From positions 9,645,001 through 9,709,000 of the forward strand of contig JAMJFZ010003624.1 in assembly GCA_026225945.1 (NCBI GenBank): a DNA stretch of 64,000 nt, given 5' to 3'. Positions 21,837 to 33,200 of this stretch are shown here, piece after piece. The notes under the pieces were generated by a model that had not been told where the DNA came from, did not search any database, and was given only the letters and a program-made list of their open reading frames with translations. Origin of the DNA: Cricetomys ansorgei. Lineage: Eukaryota; Chordata; Mammalia; Rodentia; Nesomyidae. The translations under genes were made by a program, and so were the position numbers. Position 1 is the stretch's first letter; each line of letters opens with the position of its first letter.

Positions 21837-22259
21837 GACAGTTCTTTCGTAAGGTGTCGGCCCCAGGCAGAAACACTGCACTGTGGCTTGACGTGCATTT
21901 ATAAACAACCAAAAGGCAGAGCTGGTGACAATGACGTGATCGTAGAACACACAGCTAGAAATGGTGAAACGGATGTTGTCTGGCAGTTTGTTCATTTGGA
22001 GGAAAAACATGAAGTAAAGAGGAAGAAAGCAACTCTTCAATCAACCAAGGCTCCTAGATGGCACGCCCAAGGCTCTCTACAGCAATTCATGGCAGCACGC
22101 CCCAGGGCGCTGCTGCTACCGGAGAGATCTGGCTGCCTCCTGCGTTTCTCAGTTCCCTAAAACCAGGAAGATGTACTTCAAGCCAATACCCCCGGGCCGC
22201 AAAGCGGAGCTCCTCTGTGTGGTTCTGGCCAGGAGGTTGCTCGATTCTGTTGGTAATGT

Positions 22260-22560
22260 ACACGAGAAGACATCTGATGTGAAATGCGTAATTGAAATGT
22301 TATGAGCGGCTCAGCATATGGATCCTTCACGTCCGTTTAATTGCCAGTTTAGTAATAATTTTACGTAATGAGGCATTATTAATAATACGTGAAATACTAA
22401 ATTGACGTAATGCCCTAAAAACATAACATGACATTTGCCACCAAAAGAATATTATAATTCCAGGTGCCTCGACTGTGATTTCAAACTACACGTGATAGTC
22501 TCTAAGGTGTCAGATTAATCCTTAGAAACAGCTTGGCGGTGATGTGTTTCTAATTCATTC
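22260..22560. promoter_or_regulatory. Candidate enhancer-like block with paired D-box-like motifs
   Basis: It is AT-rich and repeat-free. TTTACGTAATG contains the palindrome TTACGTAA (22361-22368), a PAR-bZIP/NFIL3-type core. A second ACGTAATG occurs at 22405-22412. Between them lies the perfect palindrome ATTATTAATAAT (22375-22386). Regulatory function is inferred from motif density; conservation is untested. Confidence 0.4.
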
Positions 22561-22869
22561 TCCATGTGAGAATCAGGTGGTTGTTGTTGTTTGGTTTTAA
22601 TTTGTTTTGTCATTGGTGTTTTGTTTAGTTTTTTTTTAAACGAAATGAACAAAACCTCACCCGTGTTTGTGAATTCCCACGGCGACTCCCACTCGAAGCT
22701 CCCACGCGGCTTGTCACCTACTCTTCTGTGGCTGGGTGGCGCTTACTACGGCAGGAGGGGGAAGGAAGGCAGGCAGAAGTCAAAAGTTTCATCCTAGCCA
22801 AGCACTGAGGAAATGGGAGAAGCAGAGACGAAAGGCTGCTGACAGGTACTTCAAAACTCTGTCACGCAA

Positions 22870-23003
22870 GGGCTGGAGGGACGGCTCAGAGGTTAGGAGC
22901 ACTGGCTGCTTTCCCAGAGGACCTGGGTTTGAATCCTATCTCCCGCATGGTCATTTACAACTGTCTCTGACTCCAGTTCCACAGGATCTGGGATCTGACG
23001 CTA
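22870..23003 (+). mobile_element. B3/B2 SINE, 3'-truncated
   Basis: 'ggctggagggacggctcaga', 'gagcactggctgctttccca' and 'gaggacctgggtttgaatcc' give the tRNA-like head. 'actccagttccacaggatct' is B3-type. The element ends soon after, without an A-rich tail. Confidence 0.88.
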
Positions 23004-24016
23004 TGGTTATCTACCGTAAGCCCTGAAGGAGCGGTTCAAGGGAATACCCCTACGTTTATGTATTTGCAAGTTATAAAGGAAGCTAGCAACCTAAATAAAA
23101 TGTGATTTTCCCCTGTCTTGTCAACACTGCGGCCACAAAACAATGGACACAACACGCCAAAATCCAACCTTTGTGCGGCTTCAAGTCACCTAAGATACAA
23201 ATTCCAAAGACGGCCAAACCTAATCATTACTGTGAATATTGGAATATCCCATTGGAGGGCTGGTGATATTTCACTAAGTAACAAATTAAATTCATACAAA
23301 ATTCATAAAGAATCGAGATCTTTCCGTTGATTAACTTAATTGCTGAAGACACCGTAATACCGGTGTTTTAACTTACCTTGGGTCCTCTAACAGTAAAAAG
23401 TTACATGACTCAACAATAGGATAGATTGTACGTGGAGGGCAGACGTTCCAGTGGCTTTTGTAATGTTTAAATTCAAGTACAAGTGCTATTGCTTGCATAC
23501 TTTTCAAAATGTCTTTCTCTTCTAAAATTCAAAAGCATTTCTTAAAAGGCAGCCTAAATTATAATAAAAATTAATATACATGTGCGTTAAGAATAATATA
23601 AATTAGCTGGTTCCTCAGATTGTCCTGACCCACGATGGGACTGCTGCCAGCCCTGAGCTCTCAGTGAGTCGGAGATCCGCACCGGCCGGGAGCAGGAAGG
23701 GACAAGAGCGCGTGTCCAGCACCCCTGGGACACAGCGCTGCACCGTGCCGGAGTCCATTGCATTGGTGACAGGAAGGATTTGACAAGTTTATTAATTTGT
23801 CTTTTCTCTTACGTAAGCATTTCCGCCACCGACCTTCCCCCTCGGTTGAAAGCGGTGTCCTCCTCTGAAGCTGAAGCAGCGACAGTCACAGTGTTCCCGG
23901 CACGCGGGTGGGGCCGAGCGCAGTGCTCCCTGGGCCCTGACAGGTGTTGAGTCACACGAACTGACAAGTGGGGGCCTTGGCTGCACACTCTCAGCACTGG
24001 GCACCCGGTCCCGGAT
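23004..24016. other. Unique sequence with a GC-richer patch
   Basis: About 23630-23960 is GC-richer with scattered CpGs, but not dense enough to call a CpG island. About 23110-23340 is AT-richer and repeat-free. No exon is recognised. Confidence 0.4.
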
Positions 24017-24157
24017 TTTTTGTTTTGTTTTGGTTTTTTGTTTTTTTTTTGAGACAGGGTTTCTCTGTCGTAACTCTGGCTGCCCTGGAACTCACTCTGT
24101 AGACCAGGCTGGCCTCGAACTCACAGAGATCCGCCTGCCTCTGCTTCCCGAGTGCTA
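24017..24157 (-). mobile_element. B1 SINE, 5'-truncated, inverted
   Basis: A long T-rich tail (24017-24050) is followed by 'gagacagggtttctctgtcg', 'taactctggctgccctggaa' and 'gaccaggctggcctcgaact'. It stops at 'gagtgcta', so the B1 5' end is missing. It has the TTACGACAGAGAAA variant. Confidence 0.96.
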
Positions 24158-24290
24158 GCTGGAGACTCTAAAGTACAGGCCCCAGAGTAACGCTACCTCT
24201 TGCCTGGGCCTAAGTGTGTTGGACTTAGGAGGATGTTAATAAGTGTTAATTTCACAGCAGCTAATAACACTGACTCACAGACTCTGAAAT

Positions 24291-24292
<2 letters not shown>

Positions 24293-24323
<31 letters not shown>
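24293..24323. repeat. (GA)n microsatellite
   Basis: About fifteen uninterrupted GA dinucleotides. Confidence 0.97.
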
Positions 24324-24325
<2 letters not shown>

Positions 24326-24649
24326 CACAATTTAAACTGGACTGCTGGAGCTCAGGCCCTTACGTGCTTGTGGGGAATGGCTATCATCTTGGGAACCTGT
24401 GCCTCTATCCGAGGTCACCTGGCTTGCCTAGGTACTGCCGTACTGCTCATTAAATATTGAAGCCCGTCCTTACTGTCTGTTATACAGCGGCTGCCTTGAA
24501 CCCCAGGTTCAGCAACCTCCGTACCCCCTCCCCCTCCTCTCTGTCACAGGACCATCTTCCCGTTCAAACAAGATCTCCCCAAGACTGAGACCTTACCCAC
24601 GCCTCACAGGCTTTTCACTGTTGTTACCGTGTTCACTGTGCGTGTTTTG

Positions 24650-24798
24650 TGTTCTGTTTTGCTTGGAGACGGGCTCACACGTAGCCTGGGCTAGCCTCAT
24701 ACTCACTGTGTAGCTGAGGATAGCTTCGAATTCTTGATGCTCCTGTCTCCACCACCCGAGTGCTGGGATCCCAGGTGTGTGTCATCACATCCAGCCTG
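24650..24798 (-). mobile_element. Old B1-type SINE, inverted
   Basis: 'ggagacgggctcacacgtag', 'cctgggctagcctcatactc' and 'gagtgctgggatcccaggtg' are in inverted B1 order with high divergence. Confidence 0.85.
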
Positions 24799-25995
24799 TG
24801 GGCATCTTGCAGCAGCCTGGGGAAGGAAGAAACAGCAGATCCCAATGTCCCACGCATGTGTCAGGTAGATACGGTTTAGGGAGCATCATCGCCTCTCGGT
24901 GGGACCGCTCTGGTGGCACCTGCTCCTCCTGGTGACAGAGGAGTCACCCGTCATTGTGAGAATTCATTGTGAGTCCTCACTCGGGGTCAGCTACAAGTGC
25001 TCATTTCCATACTGGCAGATGTTCAGTGAGTGGCCTTTGTCAAATGAGTTGGTGGCCTTTATCCAGTTCTCAGTGTCCAGATGTCCATATCACTAAAGTC
25101 ACTGTGCGAAGCTGATATGTGGTCTGACTAAGGTCCTTCTGGGGCCTTTTGGCTCAGCCTTCAGAACTGAGTGAGAGGGGAGACGTGACCTCAGTAAGCT
25201 GATGCCTGTGCCCATTACCAACCCCGCTGTAGCTAAGCCCGCATTCAATCTCCAGGAAATGTAATTTGTCACCTTAAAAAAAAAAACCTGCAGGAAAAAT
25301 AATTATTTAAACTAAAGGTGTTATTTTCATGTTATTTGTGTCCTTTACTGAATGTCCAGCACATGCTGGTAAAGGTGGTGAAGGGAAGCACAGGCTGACA
25401 TGTGTGTGTGGGGGTCGGGGAGCAGGTTTTCAAAGCCTACGTCGATGCAGCCAGCCTCTTCCAGCCCTAGCTGGGGGCAGCCTAGGGCTTCTTCACAGAT
25501 CGTAGCTCTGTGTACTTTGATAACATCCACATTCAGAGGCAGATCCAGGTTGGATGTTTTCTGAATTTACACAATTTGTAAACCTCTCTTCAAGGAAGAG
25601 CATGCAGACACTGGGGTGGGGTGGTGGGGAGCTTGCCTGACATATGGGAGACCTTGGACTTGACACCCAGCCTAAACAGAAGGACAGATGGATGGAATCA
25701 GGAGGGAAAGGGAAAAAGCAAGACAGAGAAAATAAAAGAATATGAAATTCAAGTTGGGTAGAGACCCAACCAGGGGTCAGAAGGGACCCCTTCAAGGGAC
25801 CCCAGTATGAAGGCTAAACTTTGCTGGCCCACAGTGGGCTCTGTCTAGACGGGCCTCTCTCGGGTGGTGGGCAGCAGGCCCTGGGGAGCTGTGATCTTGT
25901 TTGTCACTTGTAGGTTATTTTTTTTTTTTTTGCTGTTACTAAGTCCAGTTTTAAGGGAACTGCAAGTTGGGCAGAATCTAGGCTATGTCGCAGAA
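24799..25995. other. Mostly unique sequence
   Basis: No exon is recognised. It contains the ID-like fragment at 25608-25675 and a poly-T run at about 25919-25931. Confidence 0.45.
25608..25675 (+). mobile_element. ID/B4-type tRNA-derived SINE fragment
   Basis: 'ggtggtggggagcttgcctg' followed by 'gagaccttggacttgacac' matches the A-to-B box span of ID elements with substitutions. It is short and diverged. Confidence 0.5.
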
Positions 25996-26400
25996 GAGAA
26001 TGGATTTTCTGTCATTTAAAGGAGGTCTGATTAATGAGACACTCCCATATAAACTCTTGGTAAAATTTAAGCTGTGTGGCCAGAGGAAAAAGGGGTAGAC
26101 TTCGTGCTGTTTCCTACAAGTTTAAAAGCGGGGATGGCTGGCCTCCACATCAAGAAAGCGCCTCCAGGCCAACCATACAATGAAAATCCCTGTGCATTAT
26201 GGGATGCTCTGGGCGCGGATCAGGAAACTCAGTGTGTAGCCAATTAATGTCATCATCGCCTAGGTGGAGCTGAGGACTGACATTACCTCAAGCAGATTCA
26301 GAAATTTTCAGTAGGATGTTGTTTCTGAAGTCTTATTTCTACTTAGCCTAAAAAGTAATTTCTAGAAACGTCATTATTTCCTTCTTTGGGTCTAGGTCTT
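25996..26400. promoter_or_regulatory. Candidate regulatory block
   Basis: Repeat-free sequence with GATTAATGAG, CATTATGGG and CCAATTAATGTC homeodomain-type words. It is called on composition only, so confidence is low. Confidence 0.25.
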
Positions 26401-26449
26401 GGGAGATGATAGGTTTGAGAATGGAGTAAGAGTCTCAGCCTCAGTGGGG

Positions 26450-27190
26450 CATTGTGACGTGACAGATGGGTTGCATCTAAACAGTTTTAGCTCCTGGTTC
26501 CTGGTACACAGCTCCTAAGCCCCTCCCATTCTCTAACTGGTGGGGATATCAGGAGAGTTTTCTTGTTCTGACATTACGTCATCGACTCCAGTTCCTGCCA
26601 TGGAACTCCAACATCTTTCCTAACTTCCCTTACGATAATGTTTTGTTGTCTCTCCAGTGAGGTGACTTGGTGACCCCCTAAACACTTCACAGTCACCAGC
26701 AAAACCAAGCCATGATTAGAAGATCGGGACCTTCAGTTTCAGTGCCACCCGCACTCTGGGGCTGGAGGCTATGCGGTCAACTTCCCTATGTGATGAAGCC
26801 TTCATTTAAAATAAAGCTTAGAAAATTCCTTTAAAATGGGCTTTAGAGAACTTCCAGAACGGTGAGCCTGTTTATGTGCCAGGAGGGCTATGTACGCCAA
26901 CTCTGCGGGAACAGAAGGTCAGATCCACGGCAGCTCTTGGATCCCTTTGTCTGTGCTTTCTATGTCCTCTGTAATAAACCAGTAAACACACCTCTCTGGT
27001 TCTGTGAGCCATGATGGCCAAGTTATCATCATGGAGTCTGAGGACTTCTAGCCTACAGTCAACTTGGAGAGTATGGGTTGACTTGTAGACCTACTGTGTG
27101 TGGTTGGCACCTGTAAGTGGGTGGTCTGTGAGATGGAGTCCTTTATTGCAAAGGCCACACTAAATCCAGGTAGTTAGTATTGAAACCGAA
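26450..27190 (+). mobile_element. Ancient ERVL-like LTR
   Basis: Recognisable parts are 'tgatgaagccttcatttaaa', 'agagaacttccagaacggtg', 'tcctctgtaataaaccagta' (poly-A signal region), 'gttctgtgagccatgatgg' and 'gagtctgaggacttctagcc'. They match the order of a widespread old mammalian LTR whose consensus reads 'cataatgaagcctccataaa ... aataaaccggtaa ... gagttctgtgagcc'. I cannot give the exact family name. Confidence 0.65.
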
Positions 27191-27424
27191 ATGCCGGTTG
27201 CTCAGCTGGTGTTGGAATAACAGGAGAATTGGTCGGTGTGATAAACACGCCGTGTGATCATAGAACTCTTGAGAGCGTCAGAGAAAACTTCCTTGTCAAC
27301 TCTGAGGAAGGTGGCACATGAGAAAAACAGGACACACTGGGGAAAGACGAAGGGTCAGGCCCCCAAAAGCCTGCTCTGCTTTTGGGCCCTGGGGATGAGG
27401 GTGAATTGTATTGTTTCTGTTGTT

Positions 27425-27587
27425 GTTGTTTGGTTTTTGTTTTTGTTTTTACAGGGCTTCTCCATTGTAACCCTGGCTGTCCTGGAGCTCACTCTGTAGA
27501 CTAGGCTAGCCTCAAACTCAGGAAGATCTGCCTGCCTCTACCTCCCCAGTGCTGAGATTAACATATGTGCCACCACCACCAGGCTGA
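27425..27587 (-). mobile_element. B1 SINE, inverted
   Basis: A GTTT-rich tail is followed by 'acagggcttctccattgtaa', 'ccctggctgtcctggagctc' and 'ctccccagtgctgagattaa'. It is near full length and moderately diverged. Confidence 0.95.
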
Positions 27588-27957
27588 GGGTGTCTTTTAG
27601 ACATACTTTGGCCACCAACTTCTAGCCGTGCCACATTGGGTAGTCCGTAAATGTGTGACAGCCCCTGGCCAACCTCACCGTCGTTTCCCGGAAGTGTTCA
27701 TGCCTGCCCAAGAAGAATATCAATCACCCTCCATGTATTAGCAGGAGGGTTCTATGTGTGGCCTTGAACGATGCTTACTCATTTTGTTCGAATCTTCTAA
27801 GCCACCACCGATTTTCTGTCTGCCTGACCTACCAACATTGGAGGAAGAACAGAAAACTCAATTTTAGAATGGCCAAAAGATCTGCACAGACAGGAAGATA
27901 GAGTCACGAAATCAGCCACCTACAGATTCTCATTAATTATTAGACAAATGGAAATCA

Positions 27958-28076
27958 AAGCCAAGTGTGGTGCCACATACCTATAACTCAGGGGTAGGGC
28001 TGAGGCAGGAGCATCACTATGAGTTACAGACCAGCCTGAGCTGTATAGCAAGGCCCTATACCATACAACCCCCCAA
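27958..28076 (+). mobile_element. Proto-B1 SINE nested in L1M
   Basis: 'agccaagtgtggtgccacat', 'gggctgaggcaggagcatca', 'cagcctgagctgtatagcaa' and 'ggccctata' give a single-monomer, diverged B1-type SINE. Confidence 0.8.
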
Positions 28077-28345
28077 GTAAATAAAGACTACAGTGAGACA
28101 TCATTTCTTATTCATCTAATATGCAAAAATAAACAAGCCTAATAGTGCCAACTGTGAAAAGGATATGGACCAAGAGCTTTTTTATACATCACTAGTAAAA
28201 ATAAAAATCACACAGCTATTTTGGAAGATAATGAGACATTATTTTGTAACAGTGAACATATATGCTCCATTCCTAGAAGCAAAGCTGAGAGACATTCCTA
28301 CACACACAAATTATTAAAAAAAAAATGTGTGAGAAAGAGCTCATT

Positions 28346-28500
28346 GCTGGGTGGTGGCACACGCCTTTAATCCCAGCACCCGGGAGGCAGAGGCAGGTGG
28401 ATCTCTGTGAGTTTGAGGCCAGCCCGGTCTACAGAGTGAGTTCCAGGACAGCCAGAGTTACGACAGAGAAACCCAGTCTCAAAAAAACCAAAAAAGTAAA
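28346..28500 (+). mobile_element. B1 SINE nested in L1M
   Basis: A full-length B1 ('tgctgggtggtggcacacgc' to 'gacagagaaacccagtctca') with a short A-rich tail. It carries the GAGTTACGACAGAGAAA variant and is much less diverged than the L1M host. Confidence 0.97.
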
Positions 28501-29005
28501 ATAAAATAAAATTAGCAAAACCCTTCAAAGACTTGACTGCCCAGATTTTCAACCTGAAAATCAACGAATAACACAACAGCATACAGAATGGCGAGGGATG
28601 AACCACAGTGGCGACAACGTAGATGTCTCCGAGTACCACATGATCCATTGAAAATAAATCAGGCCCTAGACGTTATCGGCAGTGATGCAGAAGGTATTTG
28701 TGATACATATTCAAAGTAACAAAAATAAATATTCATAGATAATTAGCATATCATGTTACCCACGTAAGAACTATACATAATGATCACCATTGGTTAGCTT
28801 ATGGAAGCAAGGGGACCGGGAAGGAGAGGAGCACACAGGTGAGTATCAATTATTCAGTCTAGAGATTTGAGTGGTGACTTATGGGTACTCACTGCATTAT
28901 AGGAAGAAATAAATAAAGGGCAGGGTCACGCGTGGTCAGTGACGACAGCTACTATACGCCAATAGAATTTAAGAGTTCTACCCACTTAAGGTCCTGTTCA
29001 CTTTA

Positions 29006-29046
29006 GAGCTGGGGGTGGAGCTCAGTGGTGGGATGCTTGCCGAGCC
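29006..29046 (+). mobile_element. ID-type SINE fragment
   Basis: 'gagctgggggtggagctcag' plus 'tggtgggatgcttgcc' is the ID/A-box half; the remainder is absent. Confidence 0.6.
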
Positions 29047-29454
29047 AAGAACAAAAACCAAAGAAAGAGAACGTCAGCTAGAAGAAGGCCAGAGGGATTT
29101 TAAGGTGCAATAACGCAGGAAGACCCCAAATCCAGCCACCTGATTACACTGTCAAGTATGTATAGACCAGACTTGTGGATAGATAGCTGATCCCCCTAAC
29201 TGCTGGTAGGCTACACCCCCCATGGAAGCTGGACTGGCAGTTAACAAATCTGCTTCTTGCCTTTCCGAAGCTGCTGGAGACTCAGCTCCCACCCTTCAAG
29301 AGCAAGGTTGTCTGCCCTGACCTCTGCAACCCCAGTCCAGTCCCTGAGCTGACCACCTGCCCTCTAACTGATAAGAGTGGGGTTCAATAGAGGGCGTAGC
29401 CAAACTTTATCAAATTCAAGGGAAGGGCTGGGGAGATAAGTTACTCTCTATAGT
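29047..29454. other. No recognised feature
   Basis: Unique-looking sequence. Part of it (from about 29380) may be the far end of the unclassified element that follows. Confidence 0.4.
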
Positions 29455-29790
29455 AGTCAATTACAATCTTTCGCCCTCAATTTAGGGAAAGAGAAAGGAA
29501 GGAAAGGAAAAAAAAATTTCACCCTTTTGCAGATAACCTTGATAGAGAAAGAGAGAAAGGTAGACATTTTCATGGCCTTTTTAGGCTGTCCTAAGCTTGG
29601 AGAGGACTAGCTGACAGTGAGTCAGTCTAGAGTCTCAGCTCACTATCTGCAAACCCAATCTCTCCAACCGATGTTCTTCTGTGCAAGAATCAACACACTA
29701 ACAACCAATAAACCACCAACCAACACCCATGGTGTTGCACAGCGTGGAGACATGGAGGCATTTCATAGGTATAAACTCCGCCAGACCTCA
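29455..29790 (-). mobile_element. Unclassified LTR-like element, copy B (inverted)
   Basis: The reverse complement of 29455-29705 matches copy A at 20535-20780, including the 'aagcttaggacagcctaaaa' core, the CTGACTCACTGTCAGCTAG segment, 'tctacctttctctc' and 'ccctaaattgaggg'. Its upstream side (29706-29790) has a GTTTATACC TATA-like word and a decayed GGTT run. The two copies are diverged, with several small indels. Confidence 0.55.
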
Positions 29791-30240
29791 GCAGAGGGAA
29801 CCACCATCATGGCAGGCGTCATACTCGACAGTGGAACCCCTAGCATCCAAGCTCGGGTGTTTTCATTTTTTCAGAACTCCTCAGGTGTTCTACTGACAGC
29901 ACGTGCAGATCATGAACAATCAGACATCCCCCACATAAAGCCAACACCTGCAGACGATACAAAGCGCCAAGACCTCAGCAGCCCCTCTCCCAACAGTACA
30001 CAAAACAATTATTTTATACATGGTCAAAACTAAACTTCTACAACAACTCACTTATACCATGTTTCTACCTTCTCATCCCTTTCTGGTGCCTTCCATTGGC
30101 CTCCCAAAGCAAAAAGTGCTGCAGCCTCCTCTAGAAGCCAGATGCCAAGTCTCCACTGAAGCAATGCTGTCAGCCTCCAGGTCCAGGGCTGGAAGATCAG
30201 AGGATAAGAAGAGGTGCCTAGGGAGGCAGGGTGTGTTCTG
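29791..30240. other. No recognised feature
   Basis: Open frames here (for example 29617-30033, plus) overlap copy B and show no domain. This stretch may be the distal part of the same element. Confidence 0.35.
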
Positions 30241-30249
30241 TTGTTTTCT

Positions 30250-30412
30250 TCTCCCTGCCTCTCTCTGTTTCTGCCTGCCTCCCTCTCTCTCCCTCTCTCT
30301 CCCTCTCCCCCCCCTCAAAGTCTCCCTGTGTAGCCTTGGCTCACTACTTGAACTCACAGAGATCCCCCTGCCTCCTGAACACCAGGATAAAGGTGTTTGC
30401 CACCATGACAAG
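30250..30412 (-). mobile_element. Old B1-type SINE with pyrimidine tail, inverted
   Basis: A C/T-rich tract (30250-30316) precedes 'gtctccctgtgtagccttgg', 'ctcactacttgaactcacag' and 'agatccccctgcctcctgaa', an inverted B1 with a decayed left part. Confidence 0.75.
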
Positions 30413-30599
30413 TCCTGCGAGGCATTTAAGAAAGCGTTTCCACTGGATAATGCCTAGAATCACAGTTATCACACCTTCACCGTAGAGGGCAAAGTTCATG
30501 CTGAGAATGGTGGGTCAGAAAGTTGGGGGGCCACCCCCATCCCCAGTAGGTATGAGCCACCTGGCCTCCAAACTGTTTATCCTCGGGCCCCTGTTACAG

Positions 30600-30990
30600 A
30601 CTAATTCAGATACGCTGCTCTAATCTCCTCCAGTCTAGTGCATCAATTCAGGAAGTCATTTCTGTTCCTTTCACTGCACTAGACAATAAACATCATTTTG
30701 GAATAATTTGAGTTAATATTTTATATTTCATAAAAGTGAGAATCATTCATCTTCATTTTTAAAATGTAAAATGAACATAATTTAATTGACAGTAGAAACT
30801 AGCTGAAAGTCAATATTTTTTTATCAGCTTATTAATTGACAGATAACCCAAACTTTTTCTTTTTTCTTTTTCTAGCTCATTTAAGCTAGCTCATTTTGAG
30901 AAAATATTAAATTTGTATATACTCACTTAGCCTTTCTACTTAAAATATACAATTTCCAGGTTTTGAGTCTGGTTAATTTTGGTGTGTGAT
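30600..30990. promoter_or_regulatory. Candidate AT-rich regulatory block
   Basis: AT-rich, repeat-free sequence with repeated TTAATTGACAG-type words (near 30783 and 30832). It is flagged by composition only. Confidence 0.25.
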
Positions 30991-30999
30991 TTTTTTTTT

Positions 31000-31260
31000 T
31001 TTTTTGGCAAGTTTTTTGGCTTTTTTTGTTTTTTGTTTTTTGTTTTTTTAATAATAAAGTTTATTTTTAAAAACTTCCAAATTAAAATTTCTTAATTTCC
31101 ATTGCACTAACTTGCATAATAAAGACTTTATGTGTGATAAATAGTTATAAAAATATGGTAAGAAGCCAAAATAACATGAGACAGCTTTCTGTGGTTCGGA
31201 ATAAAGAAGAAATGGCGTCTCTAACAGACTACACTGGTGGTTCCCTTTCATTAGCACACC
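31000..31260 (-). pseudogene. Possible retrocopy 3' end, minus strand
   Basis: A T-rich run (31003-31050; poly-A on the minus strand) directly follows an AATAAA hexamer (minus strand) and an AT-rich, 3'-UTR-like segment reaching about 31260. This is the arrangement left by reverse-transcribed mRNA. The parent gene is not recognised and no reading frame is intact. Confidence 0.3.
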
Positions 31261-31435
31261 GTGTGTTGTACGTTAGGTACCACTGAGAGGTCACATGGCT
31301 TTTTAGGAGTATCTAGAATTTTAAAAATAAGTTAACACTTGACTATCATTGAAGATGTTTGCCATTAAATGAATTAAACTGTTGGATCTTATAGTAAAGA
31401 AAATACATGCCCTCTCAGTTGATGCTTGTAAGACA

Positions 31436-31605
31436 GTTTCTTCTTCCTCCTCCTCTTCTTCCTCATCTTCCTCTTCCTTCTGCTTCTCTTTCTTCTTTGT
31501 GTTTTTTGGGTCCTTCTGGTTAGGTAGCCCAGGCTTCTAGCCTCAAAGTTTTGATCCTCTTATCTCAGACTCCCGGATGCTGGGATGACAGGTTTATCCC
31601 CAGTG
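31436..31605 (-). mobile_element. Old B1-type SINE with CTT tract, inverted
   Basis: A CTT/CCT tract (31436-31498) is followed by 'ggtagcccaggcttctagcc', 'tcaaagttttgatcctctta' and 'ctgggatgacaggtttatcc', an inverted proto-B1. Confidence 0.75.
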
Positions 31606-33109
31606 TAATGCCTACTACTTCTTATGAAGCAACTGTACATCATTAGAGCTGTAATCTGGCCCCAACCAGAGTCTCTCAAAACTTATGAGAGATGTTAGAC
31701 CCCTTTGTAGTTGAATTAGCGTCTACTGGTCTCACAGTCACCAGGCAGCTATTTAGCCACATCTTCTGACCCTAAACTGAGGGTGTTGATATTCAGGAAA
31801 ATGTCGTATTGATGGGCTGTTGACAGAGTAGTGTTTCAAAGACAGGATCTTATATCAGGCGTATTAAAAGAGGCTCAGACAGAAGAAATGTACACAGCCA
31901 CTGTCTTGGGTTCAGAAGAGAATGAGATAGGGGGTGACCCAGCACATTGCTATTCTTGTTGCTAGGTGATCTTTCCAGGATTCTTTGAGCCAGGTGCAGC
32001 CAGGTAATGACTTCCACCCATGTGCCACTTCTAGCTCTTGGACGACAGTCCTCCTGGAACTAATGGCATTCCCTAAGGGTCCGGAGGAAGAGAAGCCACA
32101 AGGGGCACCAGTCCCTGAAAGCCCCACGTGGAGCTAACATGCCATTTTGCTCAGCCCTTACTTTGCCATGAAAGGAACAGCAAAAATAATGACAAAATCA
32201 AATGGCATGTCAGCTCCCTCATCAAGAATTTAGGATTGCCCATAGCAGTCAGTAATCCTGTCTGATACATCTGAAGATCCGTATAGGAAAAGAAGACTAT
32301 AATTACCTCTCAATATACATACAAGGAAAAATGAAAGTTTAAGAGGTTCAGTATAATAAAAGTCCAGAAAAATAACTGCTCCCCAACGACCCTGCCAATA
32401 ATTCTAGTCTTGATAAATAAGATTTCAATCCTAGTAGGGAAGTGCTGCACACTTGAGGTCTGTGTATTTTATTTCCATGCCCTTCACCTGGAATCCATTT
32501 TTAATCTATTTTTAGAAAATTACTCACTTTCCAAATGATAGCATCAATCTCTCAGAATACAAGATGTTGTTATCGTTCCTTAGTGAGGAAGAACAATAAT
32601 CTTATATATAGCTTTTAATTGCTGAAGGAGTTTTAATCTCATCTCATCATTTGGTTCAGGAATAGATAATGCTGAAGCCACTAACGTGCACACAAGAGCT
32701 ACTTCTCTGATTTTAAAGACTAAGGATCGCGTTTACATACAGGGGCTGTGGAGAGTGATTTTAGAATCTGGGCCCAGTACACCCAGTACACGAATCGCTC
32801 TTGGAAATGGCTTATTCTGTCACAAAGTATCCTTATGAACCCCAGCGTGTGTTATATTTTTCATCCAAGAATATTTGGCTCAAAAGCCTAGTGACCCTCC
32901 GGTTATCTTTTTCTCTTTCCATCGACCATTCAGAAATGAGTTTTCCCTACACAGAATCACTGAGCCCACTCATCACAAAATTGCTAAAACAAAGCGGTAT
33001 GGATCAGCTCAGGGTTCAGTGGTCACACTGGAGGAATACAATTCATTTGCTAATTAAATGCACACTATCCACACCATTGCCTCCTGCCCGCCTCCAAATT
33101 TCTGATTGT
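31606..33109. other. No recognised feature
   Basis: About 1.5 kb of unique-looking sequence without an exon or a repeat that I can support. The 32801-33181 plus-strand frame has no recognisable domain and runs into a B2-like fragment. Confidence 0.45.
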
Positions 33110-33200
33110 GGGAACTCAGGATGGCTTCTGGGGAGCCTCGTTCCTTGCTCCTGTTTACATTTCTTGGCCTTTAACAGCTAAACCATCTCAACAGCCCAAC
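33110..33200 (-). mobile_element. B2-clan SINE fragment, inverted
   Basis: It ends with the inverted head 'taacagctaaaccatctcaa' plus 'cagcccaac', preceded by 'gtgggaactcaggatggctt'. The middle is replaced or decayed. Confidence 0.65.

Larger units (their letters stand above)
27930..28900 (+). mobile_element. L1M LINE fragment split by two B1-type SINEs
   Basis: 'aatggaaatcaaagcc' (end of the first piece) continues after a proto-B1 at about 28080 with 'acagtgagacatcatttctt', 'actgtgaaaaggatatggac' and 'catatatgctccattcctag'. It resumes after a B1 at about 28500. Joined in order, the pieces match the 3' portion of old L1M elements. No open frame survives. Confidence 0.7.

Noticed and set aside
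23630..23960. CpG island or promoter
   Set aside because: It has scattered CpGs and higher GC than its flanks, but CpG density is modest and no transcription start features or exon follow.
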